Assembly: GCA_913041075.1 (NCBI GenBank)
Contig: CAJWGZ010000021.1
Location: forward strand, 1 to 15,108
Length of the DNA stretch: 15,108 nt
Origin: an uncultured Fidelibacterota bacterium
GTDB lineage: Bacteria > Fidelibacterota > Marinisomatia > Marinisomatales > TCS55
Direction: 5' to 3'
Below, one piece after another: positions 7,258 through 14,936 of the stretch (position 1 is its first letter; every line of letters begins with the position of its first letter). A model generated the notes under the pieces. It was given only the letters and a program-made list of their open reading frames with translations. It did not search any database and was not told the DNA's origin. The translations under genes and the position numbers were made by a program.

Positions 7258-9425
7258 TTTTCAGATAATGAAAATGCTACATAATAATCCCCTGGAGCGG
7301 TGCCCATTTTTCCACCGCCACAGGCGATAACGATATATTGCTGTCCATTTACTGCAAAAACACTGGGTGTGGCATACCCGCCAGCGGGTAGTTTATGTTT
7401 CCACAATTCCGTCCCCGTATCTTTATCAAAAGCCCGGATATGTTCGTCTTTTGAGGCGGCAATAAAAATTAGTCCACCAGCGGTTGCTACTGGTCCACCA
7501 TAATTTTCTGTACCAGTTTTTTCTATGCCACGTTTCGTTAGTTCTTCAAACTCTCCCAAGGGGGCTTGCCATAATATTTCACCTTTATTTAAATCAATAG
7601 CATTTAGTGTTCCCCAGGGCGGTTTAACCGCTGGATATCCTTCTTGGTCAAAGAAGCGATTGTAGCCGGTGTGAGAGTACGGAATTGCGAATTCTTGTAA
7701 TTCTTTAGTCATAGTTTCAATCCAGTTTTTATCCAGCTGCTTAACTTGATTACTATTATTAATTGATTCATCATACAAATATGTTAACAAAGCGTTTTTT
7801 TTGTCTTCTGAAAACTGATCAAAGGAGGGCATAAAGCCCTTCCCTTTTTCAATAATGATCTTTGAGCTTTCTTTACTTAGTATTTTTTCAAGTTCTAAAA
7901 GCGGGGGATAGGTACCTGTAGCATTGCCCTGTCGATTTTGACCATGACAAATAGCACAATTGGCCTTATATACTTTTTCGCCAGCATCTTTTATTGTTTT
8001 AGGCTTTGATTGATCGCCCATATTCAATTCTAGCTCAACCATATGCTGTATCCAGGGCATCTCATTGGCATTCACGTATAAAATACCGGTGTTGCTATCG
8101 TAAGATGCGCCTCCCCATTCAGCTCCACCATCAAAGCCAGGGAAATACATGGTACCTTCTGTACTGGGAGGGATGAATTGTTCGCCCGTTCTGGTTGTTG
8201 CCCAAACAGTTTTTACATATTCATTAGCTACAGGACTAATATCTGTAATTTCTTCCTCACTGAAATTTTGTCTTGCAAAAGGGGGTGGTTTTACTGGAAA
8301 TGGTTGTGTAGGCCAGGCCTCTTCACCTTTAAGATCGGATTTTTTTACTGGTCGTTCTTCGATAGGAAATAATGGTTTCCCTGTATCACGATCAAGAAGA
8401 AATACATAGCCCGATTTCGTGACCTGCGCTACCGCATCAACTTTTACCCCATTATGTGTTACAGTAACAAGATTTGGTGGTGCCGGTAGATCGCGATCCC
8501 AAAGATCATGATGTACGGTTTGGTAGTGCCATAAACGCTGACCGGTCTCTGCATCTATCGCGATAATGCAATTTGCAAATAGGTTGGAGCCTGTACGATT
8601 TCCGCCCCAGAAGTCGAATGATGCCGATCCAGTGGGTGCATACACCACACCCCGATCTACGTCCAAACTGATGCCCGCCCAGGCGTTAGCGCCACCTATT
8701 TTTCCATAGGCATCTTCGGGCCATGTCTCATACCCGTATTCACCAGGTTTTGGTATGGTATGAAATACCCATTCCACAGCACCGGTTCTTGCATTAAAAG
8801 CACGTATATAACCCGGCGCCGCATCAGCGTTCTCGGAAACACGGGTGCCAATTATGTATAAATCTTTATAAATAACTCCGGGTGAGGTTGAAATAACAAA
8901 GAGATCTGCTGCTCGGGGACCCAAGCCTGCCTTAAGTGAAGTGACTCCTGCGGTCCCAAAACTGACCACTGGTTTACCTGTGATTGCGTCAATAGCAAAT
9001 AGGAGTGATCCAGCGGTAAATAATATTCGCTTATCATTACCTGATTCCCAATAAGTCACTCCTCTATTTACGTGCGGTGAAAAATCCAGCGCTGGATCGA
9101 ATTCCCATAATAATTCTCCCGTCGAAGCTTGTAGGGCAATCAATTTAATAGTGGGGGATGTAGCGTATAAAATATCATCAACAATAATCGGATTGCATTG
9201 GATCTGGGATTGTTGTCCCAGACTATCCCCGGTTTGATAGACCCAGACGATCTCAAGCTGGTCAACATTGCCTTTATTTATCTGGCCTAATGATGAATAT
9301 TGGTTGCTTCCCGGATCTCCTTGGTATGTTTCCCAGGTTGTATAAGAATCTTGTTTGCTACTGCAGCCGAATATCCCGATACAGGACCAAATTACGAGAC
9401 TGAACCAAGATATTATCACGCACAT
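7239..9425 (-). CDS. PQQ-dependent dehydrogenase (quinoprotein) with internal cytochrome c domain, lipoprotein
   Basis: The 728-residue product is a quinoprotein dehydrogenase of the glucose/quinate/alcohol dehydrogenase superfamily. A lipobox, GIFGC, puts the lipid anchor at C21. The beta-propeller opens with the family signature WETYQGD at 31-37 and shows repeated blade motifs such as IDAETGQRLW. The block HHDLWDRD at 305-312 corresponds to the HNDLWDMD-type segment of membrane glucose dehydrogenases that contains the catalytic aspartate. A c-type cytochrome domain is inserted at about 478-555: heme attachment C490-x-x-C493-H494, likely axial Met M532 in GFMPSF. The propeller then resumes to the C-terminus. 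The vicinal Cys-Cys of methanol dehydrogenases is absent. It should oxidise a sugar or alcohol outside the cytoplasm and pass electrons through its own heme. It starts 8 bp after the CRTAC1-type gene, so they are cotranscribed. Substrate unknown; no PQQ biosynthesis gene is present here. Confidence 0.95.
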   Translation of the reverse strand: MCVIISWFSLVIWSCIGIFGCSSKQDSYTTWETYQGDPGSNQYSSLGQINKGNVDQLEIVWVYQTGDSLGQQSQIQCNPIIVDDILYATSPTIKLIALQASTGELLWEFDPALDFSPHVNRGVTYWESGNDKRILFTAGSLLFAIDAITGKPVVSFGTAGVTSLKAGLGPRAADLFVISTSPGVIYKDLYIIGTRVSENADAAPGYIRAFNARTGAVEWVFHTIPKPGEYGYETWPEDAYGKIGGANAWAGISLDVDRGVVYAPTGSASFDFWGGNRTGSNLFANCIIAIDAETGQRLWHYQTVHHDLWDRDLPAPPNLVTVTHNGVKVDAVAQVTKSGYVFLLDRDTGKPLFPIEERPVKKSDLKGEEAWPTQPFPVKPPPFARQNFSEEEITDISPVANEYVKTVWATTRTGEQFIPPSTEGTMYFPGFDGGAEWGGASYDSNTGILYVNANEMPWIQHMVELELNMGDQSKPKTIKDAGEKVYKANCAICHGQNRQGNATGTYPPLLELEKILSKESSKIIIEKGKGFMPSFDQFSEDKKNALLTYLYDESINNSNQVKQLDKNWIETMTKELQEFAIPYSHTGYNRFFDQEGYPAVKPPWGTLNAIDLNKGEILWQAPLGEFEELTKRGIEKTGTENYGGPVATAGGLIFIAASKDEHIRAFDKDTGTELWKHKLPAGGYATPSVFAVNGQQYIVIACGGGKMGTAPGDYYVAFSLSENQFDGE

Positions 9426-9433
9426 TAATTCCG

Positions 9434-11194
9434 CTACAGATCCTCAGCCCGATTAGAACCTTCTTTTATGAATATTTCTCTGTTATTTTTTATATCGGTA
9501 AACGTGTCTATTTCCCCGCTAGGCCATATTATTGACAGTGAATCAACCGTAGTGTGATTTCCAAGTCCAAAAGATGCCGTTAGCCCTGACTGGGAAAGAT
9601 AACTAGATCCCGTTCGGATTATTCGCTCCATTTTAAATTCATCCACGCTCACTACAATTTTTGCGCCAAGGGCATCTCTATTACTGGTTTCCCCCTCAAG
9701 AATTACCCGTAGAAAATTTTTCTTCTCAGTATTATTGCGCCACAAATGAACAGGGCCATTATTTTCCGTAAGCAGAATATCCAGATCCCCATCGCGGTCG
9801 TAATCTCCCGTTGCGGCCCCACGTACAACCATTTTGTTATCCAAAACACCAGCAACCATCTCGTTTGCATTGGCAAATACACCGTTACCGTCGTTTGTAA
9901 ACAACTGTGATACCTGCCGATAGGTAATACCTTCCTGGTCTTTGGTGCGAAAGGGGTAAACGTGACCATTGCCAACAAAAAGGTCCAGATCTGTATCCAA
10001 GTCTACATCAAACAAAAACAACCCAAAGGTAAGTGATAAATAACTAGTACGCCCAATGCGTGATAAGGCAGCCCGGTCATTAAACCATCCTTTACCGGAA
10101 TAGCGATACACACCAATCATTTCATTGGAAAAATTGCCTACGAAAATAGATGGATACCCGCTGCTATCGACAATACCGGCATCGATACCCATACCAGCCC
10201 TGGCTTCGCCATTTTCTCCGTAAGCCATACCCAGTTCGGTACCTTTTTCAGTAAATGTGCCGTCACCATTGTTTTGATATAGTAAATCTCGCTCACCATC
10301 GTTGGCTACGGCCAAGTCAGGCCAGCCATCATCATTGTAATCAAGCTGAACCACCCCTAATGATTTCCCAGGGGCAGGTAGAAATCCGGCAATTTGCGTA
10401 TGATCAGAAAATGTACCATCACCATTGTTATGGTAAAATCTGCTGGGTAGCCCTGTATACATTTCTGGAGGACAATACACTTTCGTTTTACTATCTAAAG
10501 AACACCAAAGATCGCTGGCAGGGGACCAGATAGCGTAATTCCCAACGTATAGATCCAGCCAACCGTCCTTATCAGCGTCGAAAAATATGGCTGAACTACT
10601 CCATTCTATCCTATTTCCTAAACCTGACAGTTGACTTACATCGTTGAAGATTCCGTCATGGTTCCTGAGCAGTATATTTCTGTCTAATGATGTCAGGAAT
10701 ATATCCTGATCGCCGTCATTATCGTAATCAGCAGCTACGATACCCAGTCCGTATGTATTTATGAATCCGAGACCTGTTTCTTCTGTTACTTCGCTGAAAG
10801 TACCATCCTTATTGTTTTTATAGAGCCATAAGGTCTTGATGTTCCGTTTGGTATGATTTGCCCAGCCCCCGCCGCCTACCAGCAGAATATCAACCCAGCC
10901 ATCATCATTATAATCGATGAATCCACCCCCAGAACCCATTTGTTCTGGGAACCACATTTCCCCAAAGGATCCATTATCATGGTAAAAGTTTCCCAGCCCG
11001 GATTCCGAGGTTACTTCAGCAAAGTTTATTTTCGCCACCTTATTTTTCTGCGCATTTACAGCCATTGCTGATGGTTGCTTTTCCTTACTATTACTACAGG
11101 AATTATTAAATAATACAACAAGCAACAGTATGTTTATTCCCCGGTATATTAGGGTTGGATAAGGATACAATTGGTTTGGCGTTGCGCCCATCAA
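9434..11194 (-). CDS. CRTAC1-type FG-GAP/ASPIC-UnbV lipoprotein
   Basis: The 586-residue product has a lipoprotein signal with the likely lipidated C33 (LFNNSC); the charged leader before the hydrophobic core is rather long, so a later start is possible. No Shine-Dalgarno sequence is evident. FG-GAP/VCBS calcium-like motifs begin at residues 94, 157, 206, 285, 343, 396 and 464, again seven. The fifth is degenerate (DSSGYPSIF) and the sixth altered (DVDLDTDLD). C231 and C241 (WCS...YCPP) probably form a disulfide within a blade. The C-terminal ASPIC/UnbV domain, about 493-575, contains the classic SYLSQS...FGLG block at 531-545 and IIWPSG. The family (cartilage acidic protein 1 relatives) is thought to bind partners or glycans; no enzymatic activity is established. 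It is first in a two-gene operon with the PQQ dehydrogenase, which suggests an accessory or substrate-presenting role. Confidence 0.92.
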   Translation of the reverse strand: MMGATPNQLYPYPTLIYRGINILLLVVLFNNSCSNSKEKQPSAMAVNAQKNKVAKINFAEVTSESGLGNFYHDNGSFGEMWFPEQMGSGGGFIDYNDDGWVDILLVGGGGWANHTKRNIKTLWLYKNNKDGTFSEVTEETGLGFINTYGLGIVAADYDNDGDQDIFLTSLDRNILLRNHDGIFNDVSQLSGLGNRIEWSSSAIFFDADKDGWLDLYVGNYAIWSPASDLWCSLDSKTKVYCPPEMYTGLPSRFYHNNGDGTFSDHTQIAGFLPAPGKSLGVVQLDYNDDGWPDLAVANDGERDLLYQNNGDGTFTEKGTELGMAYGENGEARAGMGIDAGIVDSSGYPSIFVGNFSNEMIGVYRYSGKGWFNDRAALSRIGRTSYLSLTFGLFLFDVDLDTDLDLFVGNGHVYPFRTKDQEGITYRQVSQLFTNDGNGVFANANEMVAGVLDNKMVVRGAATGDYDRDGDLDILLTENNGPVHLWRNNTEKKNFLRVILEGETSNRDALGAKIVVSVDEFKMERIIRTGSSYLSQSGLTASFGLGNHTTVDSLSIIWPSGEIDTFTDIKNNREIFIKEGSNRAEDL

Positions 11195-11243
11195 GATTGG
11201 GAAAACTTACATTATAATTATGACCTCAGGGTACAAATCTTCA

Positions 11244-11255
11244 TTGACTAGTCAA
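11244..11255. promoter_or_regulatory. Perfect 12-bp palindrome (candidate operator)
   Basis: TTGACTAGTCAA is identical on both strands. It lies 50 bp upstream of the minus-strand FG-GAP gene start and well upstream of the receptor gene, a suitable place for a dimeric regulator of the divergent units. Each half also resembles a -35 hexamer (TTGACT), but no -10 is properly spaced on either strand. Confidence 0.35.
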
Positions 11256-11485
11256 AAGTGGGTGTGCGCGATACGTGATAAATAACTATATAATGAGTAA
11301 ATACATATTTTATTATTATTATTCCGAATGTATATAGTATAACAGTGTGCTATTATTAAACTGTATGTTAATTATAATTTTTTCTTGACTCGTAGCAAAG
11401 ATATTTACGAAGTTCGCCTTCAATGGTCGGTAGCCCAACCAAAACAGCTATCCAACAGCGCTTGATTGCGCAAAGAATTCATTAA

Positions 11486-11502
11486 TTGAAAGCTTCTTTC
11501 AA
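11486..11502 (+). promoter_or_regulatory. Leader hairpin just before the receptor's ribosome binding site
   Basis: TTGAAAG (11486-11492) and CTTTCAA (11496-11502) form a perfect 7-bp stem with a CTT loop, ending 13 nt before the GGAGG. Two smaller hairpins precede it: 11424-11441 (TGGT-x-GG paired with CC-x-ACCA) and 11458-11471 (GCGC arms). It could modulate translation or mRNA stability. There is no T tract, so an intrinsic terminator is unlikely. Confidence 0.4.
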
Positions 11503-11515
11503 ACAATTTTCACAT

Positions 11516-11520
11516 GGAGG
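11516..11520 (+). promoter_or_regulatory. Shine-Dalgarno sequence that decides the receptor start
   Basis: GGAGG lies 8 nt before the ATG at 11529. It overlaps the upstream in-frame ATG at 11514, which therefore cannot use it. This favours translation from 11529. Confidence 0.75.
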
Positions 11521-11528
11521 AAAACAAA

Positions 11529-14500
11529 ATGACGGATCGTAATAGTTACACCAGTAAAATAACGCTTGCTTTAACACTTACAGTTTTTATGGCTGGTAGT
11601 CTTTTTGGACAAACCGCAGGAAAAGTCAGAGGTACTGTTACGGATGAAGCCAGTGGTGAAGCCCTTGTAGGTGCCAATGTTCTGATTGATGGGACCAACA
11701 TGGGTGCTGCATCCGATGAAAGCGGTGAATATTTTATTTTGAATGTTGCGCCTGGCACATATACCATGCGTGCGGAAATTATCGGTTATAAAACTGCCGT
11801 TGAGGTAGACGTCCGTGTTTTTATTGATTTAACCACAACAATTAATTTCTCTACTGGAGTGGAAGCGGTAGCTGGAGAAGCAGTTGAAGTACTTGCTGAG
11901 CGTCCACTTGTTCAGCCTGACGTCGCTGGAACAGTTATTAATGTAAGTGGTGGCGATATTGAAAATATTCCGGTGCGATCCGTTGGCGATTTTATCAGCC
12001 AGCAGGCCGGTGTAGAACAAGGCATGACAATCAGGGGCTCTGGTATAAATGAAACAGCCTTTGTTGTTGATGGTATCAGTACGCGTGGTGGCCGTGATGG
12101 CACACCCACAACCGCAATCGCATTGACTTCAGTAGATGAACTGCAGATACAAACTGGCGGTATGAGCGCCTCTGTGGGTAATGCCCGTGGCGGTGCTATT
12201 AATATAGTGACCAAGGATCCTCGGGATAGAATGATCCTGGACGTTTTAATAAATCAATCACCAGCCAACAGCATGTCATTCGCAGGAGATGGAGAAATTG
12301 TAAAAGATGAAGACGCCTACTGGTGGAAACCGTATAAAGATGAAACAATGAACTCAGCTGGGACAGCTGGCGGTGCTTGGGATGTTTATTACCAATCGCA
12401 GTACCCTGTATTTACCGGCTGGGATGCCCATATGGCTGGTACGTCAGGTTCAGATACACTGTTGACTAAGTCTGATTGGTTAGATGTGTTTGACTGGCAC
12501 CATCGCAAAAACACTGAAGTAACCGAAGCATTTTCATCTATTGATATGACCTTTGGTATGCCATTAGGTGGGACTGGCCTGCGTTTTCTGGTTTCTTATC
12601 TGGCAAATAATGAACCCTATTTTTATCCACAAGCGCGCGCCTCTTTTAAAGAGAATAGTGTTCATGCCAAGCTTTTGTATGATTTGAGCTCTTCAATGAA
12701 ATTGATGGCTTTTGTTAAGACTGCAGAGCAGACCGGTACGGCCCACGAAGCGTGGGATATGTTGCGTGTGCCCTATCCGCAACGTGGCGGTACTCCATTG
12801 TATCCATGGGGAGCTGGTGGCGCTAACTCAACATTAGTATTTAGTAGTAATCAGGGGATATCCCCATCGGAAACGCTGATTAACCAGAATGGGGATCATG
12901 TCGGTAAAAGTGTGCTTTATGCTTGGGACAGGTATGCTATAACAGATTATAACACCAATATTATGGGCGCAACGTTTACGCACACCCTTAATGCGAAATC
13001 TTTTTATAATCTTGGCTTTTCCATGAATGAAGAAACATTTGTTACTGAGCCCAACTCTCGTCGTTTAGGGTCTAATCGAGGCCCTGGATCAGCGAGTCCT
13101 CCTGATGCTGTAGTACAGTTGTATGGCTCAGGTGGAACTGCCCAAGATTCGTTAGTTTGGACACCTTGGGGTTGGACTTCAGATGGTATGAGCGACCCGG
13201 GTAGCGGAACCCGTCTTGGTGGTCACTGGGCCCGTGGCCGCGATAATTCAACGGTTAAAAGTACTAACATTAATTTGGATTATACCACTCAGCTTAATAG
13301 CACAAACCAGATCAATGCTGGTTTTTGGTTGTCTATGTATGACTATGATATGGAATATGGATCCAGCGATTCTGTTATTGTGCACGTTGAACGCGGTGCC
13401 CAGAAATGGCAGAAGACACCAACGCAAGCTGGTTTATATGCAGAAGATAAGCTGGAATTTAAAGGTATGATCGCAACTGTAGGATTGAGCATGGATTATT
13501 ATAATCCGAATACAGATTGGTGGAATTTTGGTGATTATGCCCGTGAATTGACGGCCAAGGAAAAAGGTGAAATTGGGGACGAACGTTTTTCTGATGTTGA
13601 TGCAGAGGCCGCAGAAACACAAATAACATTTAATCCAAAAATTCGGATTGCATTTCCAATTACTGTAAATAGCAAACTGTATTTCAATTATGGCACGTAT
13701 CGTCAGCAATTGACCGCTCAGGAAAGTTTTATGATCTGGCAGGCCTGGCGTGGCGAAGTGCATCAGATTGGTGATCCAAATAACCCAATGCCCAAGACAG
13801 TTAGCTATGAGGTTGGTTATGAACAAGCTCTTCAAGACGCATATTTATTGCGGGTAGGCGGATACTATAAGGATAGTTCGCTGCAGCCTAAGACAGTTTG
13901 GTATCAAAGTATTGATTCCGAAGTATCTTATAACAGATCAGAGCCTTATAACTACAGTGATACCCGCGGTCTGGAATTCTCACTCAGTAAGAATATGGGT
14001 GCTTTGAGAGGTTACTTGAATTATACCTATTCTGTTCGCTCACAGGGGAATTTTGGCTGGGGCGCACAATACGAGAACGATGTTACCCAGGCAGATTATG
14101 AACTTACTGCTACGGATCATTATCAAATTAAGCCAGTGGCCGAACCTTTTGCTTCAGCCAACTTGGAATATGTGGCTCCAAAGAGTATGGGCCCATTGGC
14201 TGATTTCCGTGTAACACTGAATGGCGGCTGGCGCGCCGGTCGGCATTTCACATGGGTTGGTCCAAGTGGCGCAACAATCCCGGGTGTAAACAACAATATT
14301 CAGATGAGAGATTTCCTTTTCCTGAATGCCCGACTCAGCAAGAACTTCAATCTTGGCGGAAGTCGTGTCATGGTTTTCGCAGATGTACAGAATCTGCTAA
14401 ATCTCAAGTATATGTATTTCAGTCCCTACAATCCGAGTGGCGGCCCGTTTGAGAGCATCCCTACATCAACTGATTGGGATAACTATATGACTTCACTACA

Positions 14501-14879
14501 TATGCCAACTGAATTCTGGGATGATGTAGATGATAATGAAATGACGTATAATAATATTGAGGGTGATGATCGACCAGGAACTTATAGAGAACGCGATGTT
14601 GGATTTGTACCGATTGAAATAGTAGCTACAGCTGCCAATTTACCGGATGGGTCGGATGATTCGCCATATCCAACGCTTATACAAACTAGTGATGTGCTCT
14701 ATTATGTCCACGATACAAAAGACTGGTACCGGTGGGATGGAAGCAGTTGGAGCGCAGCATCGTCTAGTTTTGTCAATAAAGTAAAGGACGATAAAGCATA
14801 CATAGATATGCCCAATGAGTGGCACAGAACGTTCCTTAATCCAAGAACAATTAGCGTAGGTGTACGGGTCTCTTTCTAG
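11529..14879 (+). CDS. TonB-dependent outer-membrane receptor with carboxypeptidase-regulatory-like N-terminal domain
   Basis: With the start at 11529 (GGAGG 8 nt upstream; the longer frame from 11514 is less likely) the product has 1116 residues. A Sec signal peptide ends near SLFGQ. A carboxypeptidase-D-regulatory-like beta-sandwich spans about 29-105 (GTVTDEASGEALVGANV...GEYFI). A TonB-box-like stretch, VEVLAERP, lies near 118-125. The plug domain follows (IRGSG...VVDGIS, about 143-230, ending GGAINIVTK). The remainder is a beta-barrel whose last strand, ISVGVRVSF, ends in the terminal phenylalanine that outer-membrane assembly recognises. It imports a large or scarce ligand using TonB-ExbBD energy; the ligand is unknown. 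About 150 residues separate the last recognisable plain barrel stretch (near 957) from the final strand, including an acidic, Trp/Tyr-rich segment. The next gene lies 57 bp downstream and is probably cotranscribed. Confidence 0.95.
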   Translation: MTDRNSYTSKITLALTLTVFMAGSLFGQTAGKVRGTVTDEASGEALVGANVLIDGTNMGAASDESGEYFILNVAPGTYTMRAEIIGYKTAVEVDVRVFIDLTTTINFSTGVEAVAGEAVEVLAERPLVQPDVAGTVINVSGGDIENIPVRSVGDFISQQAGVEQGMTIRGSGINETAFVVDGISTRGGRDGTPTTAIALTSVDELQIQTGGMSASVGNARGGAINIVTKDPRDRMILDVLINQSPANSMSFAGDGEIVKDEDAYWWKPYKDETMNSAGTAGGAWDVYYQSQYPVFTGWDAHMAGTSGSDTLLTKSDWLDVFDWHHRKNTEVTEAFSSIDMTFGMPLGGTGLRFLVSYLANNEPYFYPQARASFKENSVHAKLLYDLSSSMKLMAFVKTAEQTGTAHEAWDMLRVPYPQRGGTPLYPWGAGGANSTLVFSSNQGISPSETLINQNGDHVGKSVLYAWDRYAITDYNTNIMGATFTHTLNAKSFYNLGFSMNEETFVTEPNSRRLGSNRGPGSASPPDAVVQLYGSGGTAQDSLVWTPWGWTSDGMSDPGSGTRLGGHWARGRDNSTVKSTNINLDYTTQLNSTNQINAGFWLSMYDYDMEYGSSDSVIVHVERGAQKWQKTPTQAGLYAEDKLEFKGMIATVGLSMDYYNPNTDWWNFGDYARELTAKEKGEIGDERFSDVDAEAAETQITFNPKIRIAFPITVNSKLYFNYGTYRQQLTAQESFMIWQAWRGEVHQIGDPNNPMPKTVSYEVGYEQALQDAYLLRVGGYYKDSSLQPKTVWYQSIDSEVSYNRSEPYNYSDTRGLEFSLSKNMGALRGYLNYTYSVRSQGNFGWGAQYENDVTQADYELTATDHYQIKPVAEPFASANLEYVAPKSMGPLADFRVTLNGGWRAGRHFTWVGPSGATIPGVNNNIQMRDFLFLNARLSKNFNLGGSRVMVFADVQNLLNLKYMYFSPYNPSGGPFESIPTSTDWDNYMTSLHMPTEFWDDVDDNEMTYNNIEGDDRPGTYRERDVGFVPIEIVATAANLPDGSDDSPYPTLIQTSDVLYYVHDTKDWYRWDGSSWSAASSSFVNKVKDDKAYIDMPNEWHRTFLNPRTISVGVRVSF

Positions 14880-14925
14880 GGAATTAGAATTAAGAATAAA
14901 CTACAATTGGTTAATCCTAACATAT

Positions 14926-14930
14926 AGGAG
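14926..14930 (+). promoter_or_regulatory. Ribosome binding site of the last gene
   Basis: AGGAG lies 6 nt before the ATG at 14937. No terminator-like hairpin is present in the 57 bp after the receptor stop, so translation from a shared transcript is expected. Confidence 0.65.
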
Positions 14931-14936
14931 ATACAC

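Larger units (their letters stand above)
11195..11528. promoter_or_regulatory. Divergent intergenic region with structured leader of the receptor gene
   Basis: About 330 bp without a supported gene separate the minus-strand FG-GAP/PQQ operon from the receptor. On the minus strand TATAAT at 11216-11211 is a possible -10 for the FG-GAP gene, but no good -35 sits 17 bp upstream. A perfect 12-bp palindrome, TTGACTAGTCAA, is at 11244-11255. On the plus strand TATAAT at 11373-11378 is a possible -10 for the receptor, again with a poor -35; it would give a leader of roughly 130-140 nt. The DNA from 11390 on is less A+T rich than the part before it and contains three small hairpins. No known riboswitch core was recognised. 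Confidence 0.5.

Noticed and set aside
7297..7318. GCGGTG...CACCGC inverted repeat 40 bp after the large lipoprotein stop, considered as a terminator.
   Set aside because: It has a 10-nt loop and no T tract on either side, and it encodes the conserved glycine-rich C-terminus of the PQQ dehydrogenase.
11220..11285. A 21-codon plus-strand frame in the divergent region.
   Set aside because: It lacks a Shine-Dalgarno sequence, shows no recognisable features and is expected by chance.
11309..11322. Short TTA-type triplet run in the divergent region.
   Set aside because: It is only a few units long in A+T-rich DNA and is not a supported repeat locus.
11385..11390. TTGACT as a -35 element for the receptor.
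   Set aside because: No -10-like hexamer lies 16-18 bp downstream.
11368..11478. A 36-codon minus-strand open stretch opposite the receptor leader.
   Set aside because: It has no ATG start or ribosome binding site, and I cannot match it to any gene or insertion-sequence remnant.
11514..11528. ATG at 11514 as the start of the TonB receptor.
   Set aside because: The GGAGG overlaps this codon and is ideally spaced for the ATG at 11529.
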